Source of the DNA: Kribbella qitaiheensis
Lineage (GTDB): Bacteria > Actinomycetota > Actinomycetes > Propionibacteriales > Kribbellaceae
Reading direction: 5' to 3'
Length of the DNA stretch: 64,000 bases
Assembly: GCF_014217565.1 (NCBI RefSeq)
Contig: NZ_CP043661.1
Span: 3,658,001-3,722,000, forward strand
Shown here: positions 39,387 to 47,741 of the stretch, piece by piece
Numbering within the stretch: position 1 is the first letter of the stretch
Layout of the letters: each line of letters begins with the position of its first letter
Position numbers and translations under genes: made by a program
The notes under the pieces: model-generated
The model's database searches: none
Told to the model about the DNA's origin: nothing
The model's input: the letters and a program-made list of their open reading frames with translations, nothing else

Positions 39387-39875
39387 ATGGAGTTCGACGT
39401 CTTCATCGAGATCCCCAAGGGCACCCGCAACAAGTACGAGCTGGACCACAAGACGAACCGGCTACGGCTTGACCGCACCTTGTTCACGGCTACTCAGTAC
39501 CCGTCCGACTACGGGTTCATCGAGGAGACCCTGGGCCAGGACGGCGACCCGCTGGACGCGCTCGTCCTGCTGAGCGAGCCGACCTTCCCCGGCTGCCTGA
39601 TCAAGGCCCGGGCGATCGGCATGTTCCGGATGACCGACGAGAAGGGCCCGGACGACAAGGTCCTCTGTGTCCCCGCCGGTGACCCGCGCCAGGAGCACCT
39701 GCGCGACATCCACCACGTGCCGGAGTTCGACCGGCTCGAGATCCAGCACTTCTTCGAGGTCTACAAGGACCTGGAGCCGGGCAAGTCGGTCGAAGGCGCC
39801 TCCTGGGTCGGCCGCGCCGACGCCGAGGCCGAGGTCCGCGCCTCCTTCGAACGCCTGAAGACCGAAGGCCACTAG
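39387..39875 (+). CDS. ppa: inorganic pyrophosphatase
   Basis: Hydrolyses pyrophosphate in the cytoplasm and drives biosynthesis. 162 residues from ATG at 39387 ([18 protein letters not shown]). Signature [10 protein letters not shown] with metal-binding Asp, preceded by [21 protein letters not shown] lies about ten bases upstream, so the transcript may be nearly leaderless. Conserved neighbour of dacB. Confidence 0.97.
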   Translation: MEFDVFIEIPKGTRNKYELDHKTNRLRLDRTLFTATQYPSDYGFIEETLGQDGDPLDALVLLSEPTFPGCLIKARAIGMFRMTDEKGPDDKVLCVPAGDPRQEHLRDIHHVPEFDRLEIQHFFEVYKDLEPGKSVEGASWVGRADAEAEVRASFERLKTEGH

Positions 39876-39935
39876 CCGGTACGACGGAGGACCCGCATCG
39901 CCTGTGGTCACGAAGTGCTGATCGCGCGGGTTCAG

Positions 39936-40670
39936 CTAGGCCGTCAGGTCGGCGAAGACCACGAGGTTGGCCTCGTACTTTCCGGAGACGTAGTCGAGTC
40001 CGCCGCAGGTGATCAGTCGCAGGCCCGCGTGGTCGAGATCGCCGTACACCGCTGCGCTCGGGAAGGTGGACTTGGGATACTGCTTGACCCTTACCACCTG
40101 GAACACCGCCGCCGAGTGGTTCTGCCGGGTAACCGTGATCTTGTCCCCCGGCTGAAGGCCACCGAGCCGGGCGAAGACGCCCGCGCGGCCGGACCAGCGG
40201 ACATGCCCGGCGATGACGGCCGGGCCTTTCTCCCCCGGCGTCGGCCCGCCGGTGAACCAGCCGGCCGGGAAGCCGTTCGGCGGCACCTGTAGACCACCGT
40301 TGGATTTCAGGCCGAGGCGGATGAGGGCCGAGTCCACCCCGATCGCGGGGATGACAACCCGCACTGGGGTGGACTTCCGCATCGGCGCCGGCCTACTACG
40401 CCCCTGGCCGGGGCGTAGTGGCAAAGACAGTTCGGCGGAAGGCTTCGAGCGGAGTGCTGGGGTGGGTGTGCGTTCAGTTGTTGTGGTCGCCGGTCTGCTG
40501 ACGAGGGCGGTCGGCGTGGGCGTGATGATGGTGGTGGGCGCAGCGATCCCGCTCGGTACGTGGTCAACCGACATCGGGGCTGCGTGAGTCGGCCCCGTGC
40601 CCGACTCACTGCTACAACCTGCCGCGCCGAGAGCCGCCAATACGAGCACGACCGCTGCGCCGGTCCTCAT
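39936..40670 (-). CDS. class F-like sortase
   Basis: Transpeptidase-like membrane protein, 244 residues from ATG at 40670, which overlaps the upstream gene stop (ATGA). The N-terminal hydrophobic segment ends GAAGCSS and resembles a lipobox. A Pro/Thr-rich linker (about 45-105) leads to the sortase barrel: VVIPAIGVDSALIRLGL, AGHVRWSGRAGVFARL (catalytic His) and LRLITCGGLDY (catalytic Cys), closing with KYEANLVVFADL. No clear Arg is seen at the usual third position after the Cys, where Lys appears. The DUF3494 gene directly upstream is the natural substrate candidate. Confidence 0.85.
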   Translation of the reverse strand: MRTGAAVVLVLAALGAAGCSSESGTGPTHAAPMSVDHVPSGIAAPTTIITPTPTALVSRPATTTTERTPTPALRSKPSAELSLPLRPGQGRSRPAPMRKSTPVRVVIPAIGVDSALIRLGLKSNGGLQVPPNGFPAGWFTGGPTPGEKGPAVIAGHVRWSGRAGVFARLGGLQPGDKITVTRQNHSAAVFQVVRVKQYPKSTFPSAAVYGDLDHAGLRLITCGGLDYVSGKYEANLVVFADLTA

Positions 40671-41797
40671 GACGCGGCCGGCGTCGTCCAGCCGAACCAT
40701 GGGACGACCGGAGGCTCGACCAGCCAGACCGACCAGCCGGACCCATCACCTGTACCGACGGGACCTTGTGGTGTCTTGGTGACCTGCGGAGGCGTGGGCG
40801 AGGTCGTAGGTCGTGATGTCGGCGGGCTCGTTGGCGGCGACGTCGGCGGTGAGGTCGGCGGGCTCGTCGGAGGAGTGGTCGGCGGCGACGTCGGCGGGCT
40901 CGTTGGCGGAGTGGTCGGCGGCGACGTCGGCGGGCTCGTCGGAGGAGTGGTCGGAGGCGACGTCGGCGGGGACGTCGGCGGGCTCGTCGGCGGGCTCGTC
41001 GGAGGTGACGTCGGCGGCGACGTCGGAGGTGACGTCGGCGGGCTCGTTGGCGGAGTGGGGCGGCAGCGGGGTCTGGTGATCGTGTTCGTGTCCAGGGTGA
41101 CGGCGCCGTTGCGGGCCAGCATCCGGCCGATCGACGTGGCTCCGGTCTGCATGGTGATGGAGGTCAACGCCAGGATGGTGCCGCGGAAGCTGGTCGCGGT
41201 GCCGATTGTCGCGGAGCTGCCGATCTGCCAGAACACGTTGCAGGACCGGGCTCCGTTGGTCAGCAGGACGCGGCTGCTGGAGGCCGTGGTGAGCGTGGAA
41301 CCCGCCTGGAAGACGAAGACCGCGCCCGCGTCGCCTTCGGCATCCAGGGTGAGTGTGCCGGTCAGCCCGATCGAGGTGGCGGAGTTGTAGACGCCTTGGG
41401 TCAGGGTCTTGCCACCCAGGTCGTCCGTGATCGGTGCGGGCGGCGACTCTCCCGCGGCGACGTTGTACGCCGTGACCAGGTCGTCTTTCGCCCCTTGGGT
41501 GACGCTGTCGCCGGCGTGGTTCGTGCCGGTGATCGTCATCGTCCCGGTACCGCTGATCGCCGGATTGGGAAAGCTGCCGATGTCGCCGTTCAGCGTGGTC
41601 GGCCCGGTGTTGGTGATCCCCGCCCCTGCGAGGACCACGAAGCTCCCGGCGGTACCCAACGGCACCACCACGGCGGCCGCCTGAGCGTCCCTTCCGGTGG
41701 CCAGCAATCCACCCCCGGAGACTGCGACCGCTGCCGCGACCGCCAGCACGCTCAGTCGCCATCGGCCTCGGGCCGGCCCGTACCTGGAGAATTTCAT
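40667..41797 (-). CDS. DUF3494 ice-binding-like surface protein with PTS-rich repeat stalk
   Basis: 376 residues. Signal peptide (about 15-42), then a beta-solenoid DUF3494 domain (about 43-245): PLGTAGSFVVLAGAGITNTG, GDIGSFPNP, GGKTLTQGVYNSATSIGLTGTLTLD, VFWQIGSSATIGTATSFRGTILA and GRMLARNGAVTLDTNTI. Domains of this type bind ice or act as adhesins. A stalk of about 19 PPT(S/T) units follows. The end has no LPXTG, membrane helix or basic tail; instead TKTPQGPVGTGDGS precedes a Trp/Pro-rich tail. Overlaps the sortase gene, so they are translated together. Confidence 0.87.
   Translation of the reverse strand: MKFSRYGPARGRWRLSVLAVAAAVAVSGGGLLATGRDAQAAAVVVPLGTAGSFVVLAGAGITNTGPTTLNGDIGSFPNPAISGTGTMTITGTNHAGDSVTQGAKDDLVTAYNVAAGESPPAPITDDLGGKTLTQGVYNSATSIGLTGTLTLDAEGDAGAVFVFQAGSTLTTASSSRVLLTNGARSCNVFWQIGSSATIGTATSFRGTILALTSITMQTGATSIGRMLARNGAVTLDTNTITRPRCRPTPPTSPPTSPPTSPPTSPPTSPPTSPPTSPPTSPPTTPPTSPPTSPPTTPPTSPPTSPPTTPPTSPPTSPPTSPPTSPPTSRPTTSPTPPQVTKTPQGPVGTGDGSGWSVWLVEPPVVPWFGWTTPAAS
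40800..41055 (-). repeat. 12-bp coding repeats for PPT(S/T) stalk
   Basis: About twenty 12-base units (GACGTCGGCGGC, CTCGTCGGCGGG and variants) encode the PPTS/PPTT stalk of the DUF3494 protein. Such arrays change length easily by slippage, always in frame. Confidence 0.85.
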
Positions 41798-42063
41798 GAT
41801 CGATTCCTCAAATCCGTCGATGAGTCACCTGATCCAGCAGCCGGCGCAGCGAGTTGCTGCCGGCAGTTTCGCGGAGGAGGGCCCGTTGCTACACGGACGA
41901 CATCCCGGCGGCCAGGCAAGGGCCGGCAACAGGACATCGGGAGACCGCCATCGGCAGGAACCCCCACTCCTGCCGCGAGTTGATGACGCGTTCGCACCCC
42001 GTTCGACCGGCGGCAGTCCAGCGAGGCTGTGATACGCCGATCACAATTTGTTACTGAAACTTG

Positions 42064-42092
42064 ACGTTAGGTCACCGAATCCGGCCTGTCAA
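42064..42092 (-). promoter_or_regulatory. sigma-70-like promoter of the DUF3494 gene
   Basis: Minus strand TTGACA, 17 bases, TAACGT. The -35 is a perfect consensus hexamer, rare in this GC-rich sequence. It would start a transcript with a leader of about 260 bases. Confidence 0.6.
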
Positions 42093-42126
42093 TGCCCTGA
42101 TGGATGTACTGGGCAACCAGTCGAAG

Positions 42127-42145
42127 TAGTTGCTATGTTCAACTA
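42127..42145 (+). promoter_or_regulatory. dyad upstream of the LysR gene
   Basis: TAGTTG-N7-CAACTA, with TATGTT in the loop possibly serving as a -10. It lies about 95 bases before the LysR start. Possible operator; the cognate regulator is not known. Confidence 0.4.
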
Positions 42146-42238
42146 GCACCCCGAGCCCCGGGCAGGACAGCCGGACCACCCGAACCCTCCTCACACCCAC
42201 CGGGCAGCGCCTAGGACGTGAAGGCTTGACCACCTAGC

Positions 42239-43141
42239 ATGGCCGGTGTGGAGCTTCGGCAGATGCGGTACTACGTAGCCGTCGCCGAGGAACTCCATTT
42301 CGGGCGGGCGGCGACGCGGCTGCACATTTCCACCCCGACTCTCAGCCAGCAGATCAAGCAGGTCGAGCGCGAGATCGGCACCCCGCTGCTGATCAGACAC
42401 AGTCGCGGGGTCGAGATCACCGCAGCGGGTGAGGTGTTCCTCGACCACGCCACCAAGACGATCGCCGCGGCGGAGCTCGCGCTCACCGAGACCCGCCGGG
42501 CGGCTGGACTCGACGAGCCAGAACTCCGCCTCGGACTTCTGAACGGAGTCCCGGGATCGTTGCCCAAAGCCCTCGAAAGCCTCGCATCAGAACGGTTTCC
42601 GGGATGCAAAGTCACCCCGATCGCCGGCACCACCACCGAGCAGCTGCGCCGGCTGAGCACCGGCGACGTCGACCTCGCACTGATCAGAATTCCCGTAACC
42701 TTGCCCCCGGCAACCGATTCGGCGAAGCTCGCGGAAGAGGAGCTCGGCGTGTTACTGACGGCAACCCACCCACTGGCCGACAGCACCGAGATCACCCTCG
42801 ACCAACTCCGCGACCACGAGCTGATCTGGATCCAGCGTGAAGCCGCACCCGAGTTCTACGACGACGCCATCGAGCGCTTAGGCGGACCAGGACTGCGGAT
42901 CAGCTCGACCGCAATGAGCCACTCCCAGCTCCGATCCGCGTTGCTCGTCCGCCCCGACGCGATCACCCTCGGATCCCGCCGCGCCGCGGACAGCGAGATC
43001 GTCTGGCGACCGATCCAAGGCCACCCTCTGATCGCCACCTACACAGCGATCTGGCGCACCGACAGCCGAAACCCGGTACTGCGGGCAATGACCGTTAGCC
43101 CCGGCCTCACGACCATGAGAAAACACGTCGTGGATCTCTGA
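42239..43141 (+). CDS. LysR-family transcriptional regulator
   Basis: 300 residues from ATG at 42239; GTG at 42248 is in frame and equally possible. N-terminal winged HTH (about 4-62): LRQMRYYVAVAEELHFGRAATRLHISTPTLSQQIKQVE, the canonical LysR pattern. C-terminal periplasmic-binding-like effector domain (about 93-290). An SDR gene follows 25 bases downstream on the same strand and is probably co-expressed. Confidence 0.92.
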   Translation: MAGVELRQMRYYVAVAEELHFGRAATRLHISTPTLSQQIKQVEREIGTPLLIRHSRGVEITAAGEVFLDHATKTIAAAELALTETRRAAGLDEPELRLGLLNGVPGSLPKALESLASERFPGCKVTPIAGTTTEQLRRLSTGDVDLALIRIPVTLPPATDSAKLAEEELGVLLTATHPLADSTEITLDQLRDHELIWIQREAAPEFYDDAIERLGGPGLRISSTAMSHSQLRSALLVRPDAITLGSRRAADSEIVWRPIQGHPLIATYTAIWRTDSRNPVLRAMTVSPGLTTMRKHVVDL

Positions 43142-43166
43142 CCCCGCCGCTGGTTGGCTCGGAACC

Positions 43167-43871
43167 ATGAAAACAGAACGCGTCGTCATCATCGGCGGCA
43201 GCTCCGGCATGGGCCTGGCACTGGCCACCGAACTAGTTGCGCAGGGCACTGAAGTCACCATCGCCGGCCGCTCAAAAGATCGACTCGAAGCCGTAGAACT
43301 CGAAGTACGGAAGGTCGTCACCGACATCGGTGACGAGCAGGACGTCGAACGTCTCTTCAAGACCACCGGCGAGATCGACCACATCGTGACGACCGCCGCC
43401 GATATCTCCGGCGCCTACCAGCCGATCAGGGAGTACGACGTCGCTGCCGCGCGGTCGTCGATCGAGTCCAAGCTGATCGGTCCGCTGCTACTCGCCAAGC
43501 ACGGCGCACCGATGCTCGCGCAGGGCGGCTCCATCGTGTTCACATCCGGCATCGCGGCGTACCGGCCCGGGCCGCGCGGCTCGATGGTTGCCGCTCTCAA
43601 CGGGGCGCTCGGCTCGATGGCCGCGGCGCTCGCGGTCGAGCTGGCCCCGATCCGGGTCAACGCCGTGTCGCCCGGCTGGGTCGACACTCCTATCTGGCAG
43701 GGCGTCGCCGGCGACGCCAAGGACCAGACCCTGGCCGCGATGGCCGATCGCCTGCCGGTGGGGCGGATCGGGCGGACCAAGGACATCGCCGATGCGATCA
43801 TCGCCCTGCTGCGCAATGGATTCATCACTGGCACCGTTCTGCACGCCGACGGCGGACACCGGCTCGTCTAG
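43167..43871 (+). CDS. SDR-family protein lacking the catalytic YxxxK
   Basis: 234 residues. NAD(P)-binding GGSSGMGLALA (about 10-20) and AGRS suggest NADP. The Ser of the triad region is in VFTSGIAAYRP, but the segment where YxxxK normally lies reads MVAALNGALGS, so both Tyr and Lys are missing. RVNAVSPGWVDTP and ITGTVLHADGGHRLV are normal. It may be a non-catalytic or unusual member. Follows the LysR gene. Confidence 0.85.
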   Translation: MKTERVVIIGGSSGMGLALATELVAQGTEVTIAGRSKDRLEAVELEVRKVVTDIGDEQDVERLFKTTGEIDHIVTTAADISGAYQPIREYDVAAARSSIESKLIGPLLLAKHGAPMLAQGGSIVFTSGIAAYRPGPRGSMVAALNGALGSMAAALAVELAPIRVNAVSPGWVDTPIWQGVAGDAKDQTLAAMADRLPVGRIGRTKDIADAIIALLRNGFITGTVLHADGGHRLV

Positions 43872-43936
43872 TCATGGTCAGGACAGTCAACGCCTGAGGA
43901 GATCGGCCTGGGACTCACGCAAGTAGGCCAGGCCGA

Positions 43937-45371
43937 TCAGGGACGACCGAAGAAGTCGGGAGTCTCCCAGTAGTAGACGTTCTCGAGCTTGACCGGCTTG
44001 CCGGTCCGCGGTGCGTGCACCATCCGGCCACCGCCGAGGTACATCGCGACATGGAAGATCGTGCCCGGGTCGTTGTGGTCCTCGGCCCAGAAGATCAGGT
44101 CGCCGGGCCGGAGCTCGTCCGCGGAGATGTGCTTGACCTGCTCGTACTGCGCGACGCTGTAGTGCGGCAGCTGAACGCCGGCCTTCTTCCAGGCGCCCAT
44201 CGTCAGACCCGAGCAGTCCCACGAGCTCGGACCGGTCGCGCCCCATACGTAGGGGTCGCCGAGCTGGGACAGCGCGAACGCGATCGCCGCCGCGGCACCC
44301 CGCCGCGTCGAGCTGCCACCGCCGCCGTTGCCGTCGCCACCACGGTCGGGCTTGTGCCGCGGCTTGTCCTTCTTGTGCGGCTTGTCCTTCTTGTGCGTCT
44401 TGCCCTTCTCCCGCGCCTTCTCCTCGGCCTTCTCCCGCGCCTTCTCCTCGGCCTTCTCCCGCGCCTTCTCCTCGGCCGCTTCCCGGGCCCGCTCGACCGC
44501 CTCCCGGGCAGCGATCCGCTTGCGCAGCTCCTCGGCCTTCTTGGCCGCCAGCGCGGCGGCCCGCTGCCGGGCCAGCTCCTCCAGCCCGCGCTGCCGCTGG
44601 TCAGCCACCTGGTACGACGTGTTGCGCAGCGTCGCCAGCTGGCTGATCTGGGTCTTGCGCTCAGCGCCGATTGCGGCGACGGCGGCAGCCTGGTTGGCTT
44701 CGGCAGCCTCTGCTTCAGCCTTCGCCTTGGCGGCCCGCGTCGGTCGCGGCCTTCACCTTGGTGACCGCCTGGTCCGCCTGCAGCTTGAACGCGTTGGTGA
44801 CCACCTGGGTCGCGGTGAAGCGAAGGAAGGAGCCCTGCATGGCCGTGGAGATCGAGTGCGCCGCACCGGCCGAGTCGAGCAACTGCTGCGGACCGTCGGC
44901 CGTGAAAAGCGGGCCGAGCTTCGCTATGTCGCCACCACCTTGGTACAACGCGGCCGCATACCGGCCGATCTGCTGGCGCTGGACTGCGAGCGTCTGCTCC
45001 GCCTTCGCCGCCCGTGCGGCAGCCGCGGCTGCGTCGGTCTTTGCCTGCTGCAACCGGTACATGGCGCCGTTGTAGTTCTCGTCGGCCTTGCCGGAGGCGA
45101 TGCCGAGCCGCTCGAGCCGATCGTTGGCGGCGGCAAGCTGCTGCTCGATGGCGGCGACCTGGGCGGCCTTGGCGGCGGCGGCCTTCTTGGCCGCGTCGAC
45201 CGTCGACTGGGAAGGAATCACCGGCGGCTTGGGATCAGCCTGCGCCGGAACCGAACTCAGGGCCATCGTGGCTGCCAGCGAGACCGCGAGCACCCCGGAC
45301 AGCAGAACTCTGCCGGTCTTCAGTGTGCTCGAGCCCCGACCACCAGACTCAACCCCCGTTGGAGTCCGCAT
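43937..45371 (-). CDS. secreted NlpC/P60 peptidoglycan endopeptidase with coiled coil (apparent frameshift)
   Basis: About 477 residues when restored; ATG at 45371 (MRTPTGVESGGRG). Signal peptide (GRVLLSGVLAVSLAATMALSS), a long coiled-coil region (about 55-330) including three EKAREKAE repeats and a Lys/His-rich linker, then NlpC/P60 (about 365-477): YVWGATGPSSWDCSG with the catalytic Cys, and FHVAMYLGGGRMVHAPR with His. This is the RipA/CwlO-like design for daughter-cell separation. Frame shifts at CCC 44734-44736; removing one base joins KVKAATDA and AKAKAEAEA. It has its own promoter and palindrome upstream. Confidence 0.9.
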
Positions 45372-45424
45372 CGGGTACTTCCTTCCGCCGGTCACGATCC
45401 CCTTCCCCGGGGTTCGTGAACATT

Positions 45425-45440
45425 TGGTCCTTCTGGACCA
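45425..45440 (-). other. leader hairpin of the NlpC/P60 gene
   Basis: TGGTCC-N4-GGACCA perfect 6-bp hairpin in the approximately 115-base leader, next to a second dyad (GTTCACGA...TCGTGAC) enclosing CCCC...GGGG at about 45390-45422. The ydaO riboswitch signature was not found. Confidence 0.5.
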
Positions 45441-45496
45441 CATACGTGACACTAGTTGCCTGCAGCCCCATTGGGAACACCTTTCACACCAATAAC

Positions 45497-45525
45497 TTTA
45501 TTTCACCTGCGTGTCGGCTTGACAA
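45497..45525 (-). promoter_or_regulatory. promoter of the NlpC/P60 gene
   Basis: Minus strand TTGTCA, 17-base spacer, AATAAA, in a locally AT-rich stretch. Places the transcript start near 45490. Confidence 0.55.
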
Positions 45526-45527
45526 AC

Positions 45528-45539
45528 TACAAGCTTGTA
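45528..45539. promoter_or_regulatory. palindrome upstream of the NlpC/P60 -35 region
   Basis: Perfect 12-base palindrome TACAAGCTTGTA three bases upstream of TTGTCA; a typical place for an activator or repressor dimer. Confidence 0.45.
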
Positions 45540-45599
45540 ATTCACGCGTCCCGGCGCAGCGCCCGATTTTCCGGGCCCCCGGCAACCACCCGGAACAGC

Positions 45600-45636
45600 A
45601 GCGGCGCCACCCCGGCCGTAGCCAGGTGGCGCCGCT
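45600..45636 (-). terminator. terminator of the EEP nuclease gene
   Basis: Perfect 12-bp stem AGCGGCGCCACC/GGTGGCGCCGCT with a 13-base loop, 28 bases after the stop of the gene at 45665-46480. Confidence 0.75.
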
Positions 45637-45664
45637 CGAACGCGCAGGTCAGCTCGCTGAGATG

Positions 45665-46480
45665 TCAGCGACCGAACGTGTAGCTCGCGGTGACCGGGAG
45701 ATGGTCCGAGGCGAGGGTGACGGGGACCTCGGCCGAGCCGGGGCGCAGGTCCGGCGTGTGCAGGAGGAAGTCGATCCGGGCGGTCGGGTTGTCGGACTCG
45801 ATGGTGTAACCGGGGCCTACACCGACCTCGGCCCAGGTGTCGCGCCAGACGGCGGTCAGCGTCTTGATCTCCGGCGCCTCCGGCTTGGCGTTGAGATCAC
45901 CGACCAGAATCGTCGGCTGCCGGGATCCGGCCAGCAGTTCCACCACCTTGTGAGCCTGCTCCAGCCGCTCGGCGTTGTTGTTCGAGGTCAGGTGGGTGTT
46001 CGCGAACCGCAGGTTCTGCCCGCGCACCTTGATGGTGGCGACGGCCAGGCCGCGCTGCTCCCCTTTCGGGTAGAGCGGCAGCAGAGTGTTGGTGAAGTTC
46101 TTGATCGGGTACTTCGACAGCATCGCCGTACCGTACTGACGGCGCGGTTCGCCCGGATTGACGGGCGGCAGATCGAGGTTCGCGGCGTACGCGAAGTGCA
46201 TCTTCAGCCGCTGGGCCAGCCAGGCAGCCTGGTCGACCCAGTTGCTGCGCTCGCTCCAGTGCTTGTCGACCTCCTGCAGCCCGATCACGTCAGCGCCGGA
46301 CTGCTGGATCACCTGAGCGATCCGCTCGAGGTCGAGGACGCCGTCGATGCCGGCGCCGTGGTGGATGTTGTAGGTCAGCACCTGCAACTGGCGAGCAGGC
46401 TTATGAGTAGGGGCGGCCGACGCCACTGCCGGGGTCAGCAGGAACAGACAGGTAAGGGCGACCATGAATCGTTTCCGCAT
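45665..46480 (-). CDS. secreted endonuclease/exonuclease/phosphatase-family protein
   Basis: 271 residues from ATG at 46480 with a signal peptide (MRKRFMVALTCLFLLTPAVASA). EEP fold motifs in order: LTYNIHHGAGIDG, IGLQEVDKHW (metal Glu), YGTAMLSKYPI, FANTHLTSNNN, ILVGDLNAKPEAPE (GDxN), and RIDFLLHTP with TLASDHLPV (final SDH). The substrate could be nucleic acid, sphingomyelin or an inositol phosphate; the sequence does not decide. Confidence 0.9.
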   Translation of the reverse strand: MRKRFMVALTCLFLLTPAVASAAPTHKPARQLQVLTYNIHHGAGIDGVLDLERIAQVIQQSGADVIGLQEVDKHWSERSNWVDQAAWLAQRLKMHFAYAANLDLPPVNPGEPRRQYGTAMLSKYPIKNFTNTLLPLYPKGEQRGLAVATIKVRGQNLRFANTHLTSNNNAERLEQAHKVVELLAGSRQPTILVGDLNAKPEAPEIKTLTAVWRDTWAEVGVGPGYTIESDNPTARIDFLLHTPDLRPGSAEVPVTLASDHLPVTASYTFGR

Positions 46481-46542
46481 GCCCTCATCCTGTCCGCATC
46501 CCGGCGACACCCGCACGACGTACGGGTGTCGCCGGCACGAAC

Positions 46543-47637
46543 TCAGTGCTTGCGGACCAGCTTTCCGACCGCGCCGTTCGCACCCGACGCCCAGCAGCCG
46601 GCGTGGAAGCCGTGGCCGGCGCACTCGACGCTGTCGAAGCTGCCGTCGTAGAACTGCGTCCAGCTCCGGCCACCGTCCAGGCTGAAGTCACTACCCGACG
46701 GCCCGACCGCGACCACGGTTGCCGGCGACCACGGCACGAAGGCCGAGCCGCTGCGGTACCCCTTGGGCGCCTTGTCGGCCGCGACCAGCTTCCAGCTGCG
46801 ACCGCCGTCGTACGTGACCGAGGCTGCGTTCACCGCCTCGGTCGGCTTCAGGAAGTCACCGCCGACCGCGACCCCGAAGAGCGGCCCGCGGAAGGCAAGG
46901 CTGAAGATGCCGGCCGCCGCACCACTGGCCATCGGCGAATCGGTCGCCTTCCAGTGCAGCCCGCCGTCGTCCGTGCGGAACACCCGCGGCCGGTCACCGC
47001 CGCCGGTCGCGAACCACGCGGTCCGTCCCGGCCCGGAGACCAGGCAGGTCCCGCTGGCCGCGAACGCGAATTCACCCGGCAGCGCTGCCGGCATCCCGGC
47101 GTTCGGCAGCACCGTCCACGACTCGCCGCCGTTCGAGCTCGACGCGATCCGGAACTTGCCGTCGACCGGGTCGCTCAGCGCGAGCCCGTGCGACCCACTG
47201 AAGTCGAGGCAGTCGTAGAACGCCGTCGCATCGGTGTTGCGGAACGTCTCGGTCCAGGTCTTGCCGCCGTTCGCGGTCCGGTATATCCGCGAGTCCTCGC
47301 CGTTGCCGATCGTCATCGCGACCGCCTGCTCGGAGCCGAAGGCCTCGATGTCGCGGAACTGCAGCGCCTCGGCTCCGGCCGGGCTGACGTTCTTCCACTT
47401 CTTCCCGCCGTCGGTGGTCCGCAGCACCTGACCGGCCGACCCCGCGATCCACGCGACGTCCGCGCTCACCGCAGCGAGCCCGCGGAACTGCGACGCGCTC
47501 CCCGGCGGCGTCAGCTCCCACTCGTACGACGGCCCGTGCCGCCCGCCGCTCGACGTACCGACAGCCTGAGCAGGCACCATCTGGGACACCGCCAACAGGA
47601 TTCCCGCCGCCAGGGCGGCCGAGCGCAGGGTTCTCAT
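46543..47637 (-). CDS. secreted BNR-repeat/Ycf48-like beta-propeller protein
   Basis: 364 residues from ATG at 47637 (MRTLRSAALAAGILL) with a signal peptide. Several Asp-box/BNR repeats: RTTDGGKKWKNVSP, RTANGGKTWTETF, SSSNGGESWTVLP, RTDDGGLHWKAT, TYDGGRSWKLV and SLDGGRSWTQFY, about 50 residues apart, consistent with a six- or seven-bladed propeller. Could be a sialidase-like or an Ycf48-type assembly/binding protein; no catalytic residues are evident. Confidence 0.85.
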   Translation of the reverse strand: MRTLRSAALAAGILLAVSQMVPAQAVGTSSGGRHGPSYEWELTPPGSASQFRGLAAVSADVAWIAGSAGQVLRTTDGGKKWKNVSPAGAEALQFRDIEAFGSEQAVAMTIGNGEDSRIYRTANGGKTWTETFRNTDATAFYDCLDFSGSHGLALSDPVDGKFRIASSSNGGESWTVLPNAGMPAALPGEFAFAASGTCLVSGPGRTAWFATGGGDRPRVFRTDDGGLHWKATDSPMASGAAAGIFSLAFRGPLFGVAVGGDFLKPTEAVNAASVTYDGGRSWKLVAADKAPKGYRSGSAFVPWSPATVVAVGPSGSDFSLDGGRSWTQFYDGSFDSVECAGHGFHAGCWASGANGAVGKLVRKH

Positions 47638-47693
47638 GCCCGGCAAACTAACCCAGGACCCCGACATCCGATAGGCAACCCAACCAACAACTA

Positions 47694-47733
47694 CAGCCGG
47701 TGAACCCGAGGTCACCCACGGGCCCACCGGCTG
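47694..47733 (-). terminator. terminator of the ThuA-RICIN gene
   Basis: Stem CAGCCGGTG/CACCGGCTG, 9 bp perfect, starting 9 bases after the stop codon. Confidence 0.65.
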
Positions 47734-47741
47734 CTGGAAGG

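Larger units (their letters stand above)
41798..42238. other. intergenic region: long leader of the DUF3494 gene and LysR upstream region
   Basis: 441 bases without a convincing gene. It holds a consensus-like minus-strand promoter (42064-42092), about 260 bases of leader before the DUF3494 start, and a dyad before the LysR gene. Leader hairpins include 41953-41974 (7-bp stem, loop ACCCCCAC) and GTGAT-N6-ATCAC near 42031-42046. I recognise no known riboswitch. Confidence 0.6.

Noticed and set aside
45372-45525. ydaO (c-di-AMP) riboswitch before the NlpC/P60 gene
   Set aside because: The gene type is a known target in actinobacteria, but the leader is short and I do not find the conserved core of that class (for example the GTCAGCTAACC-like segment).
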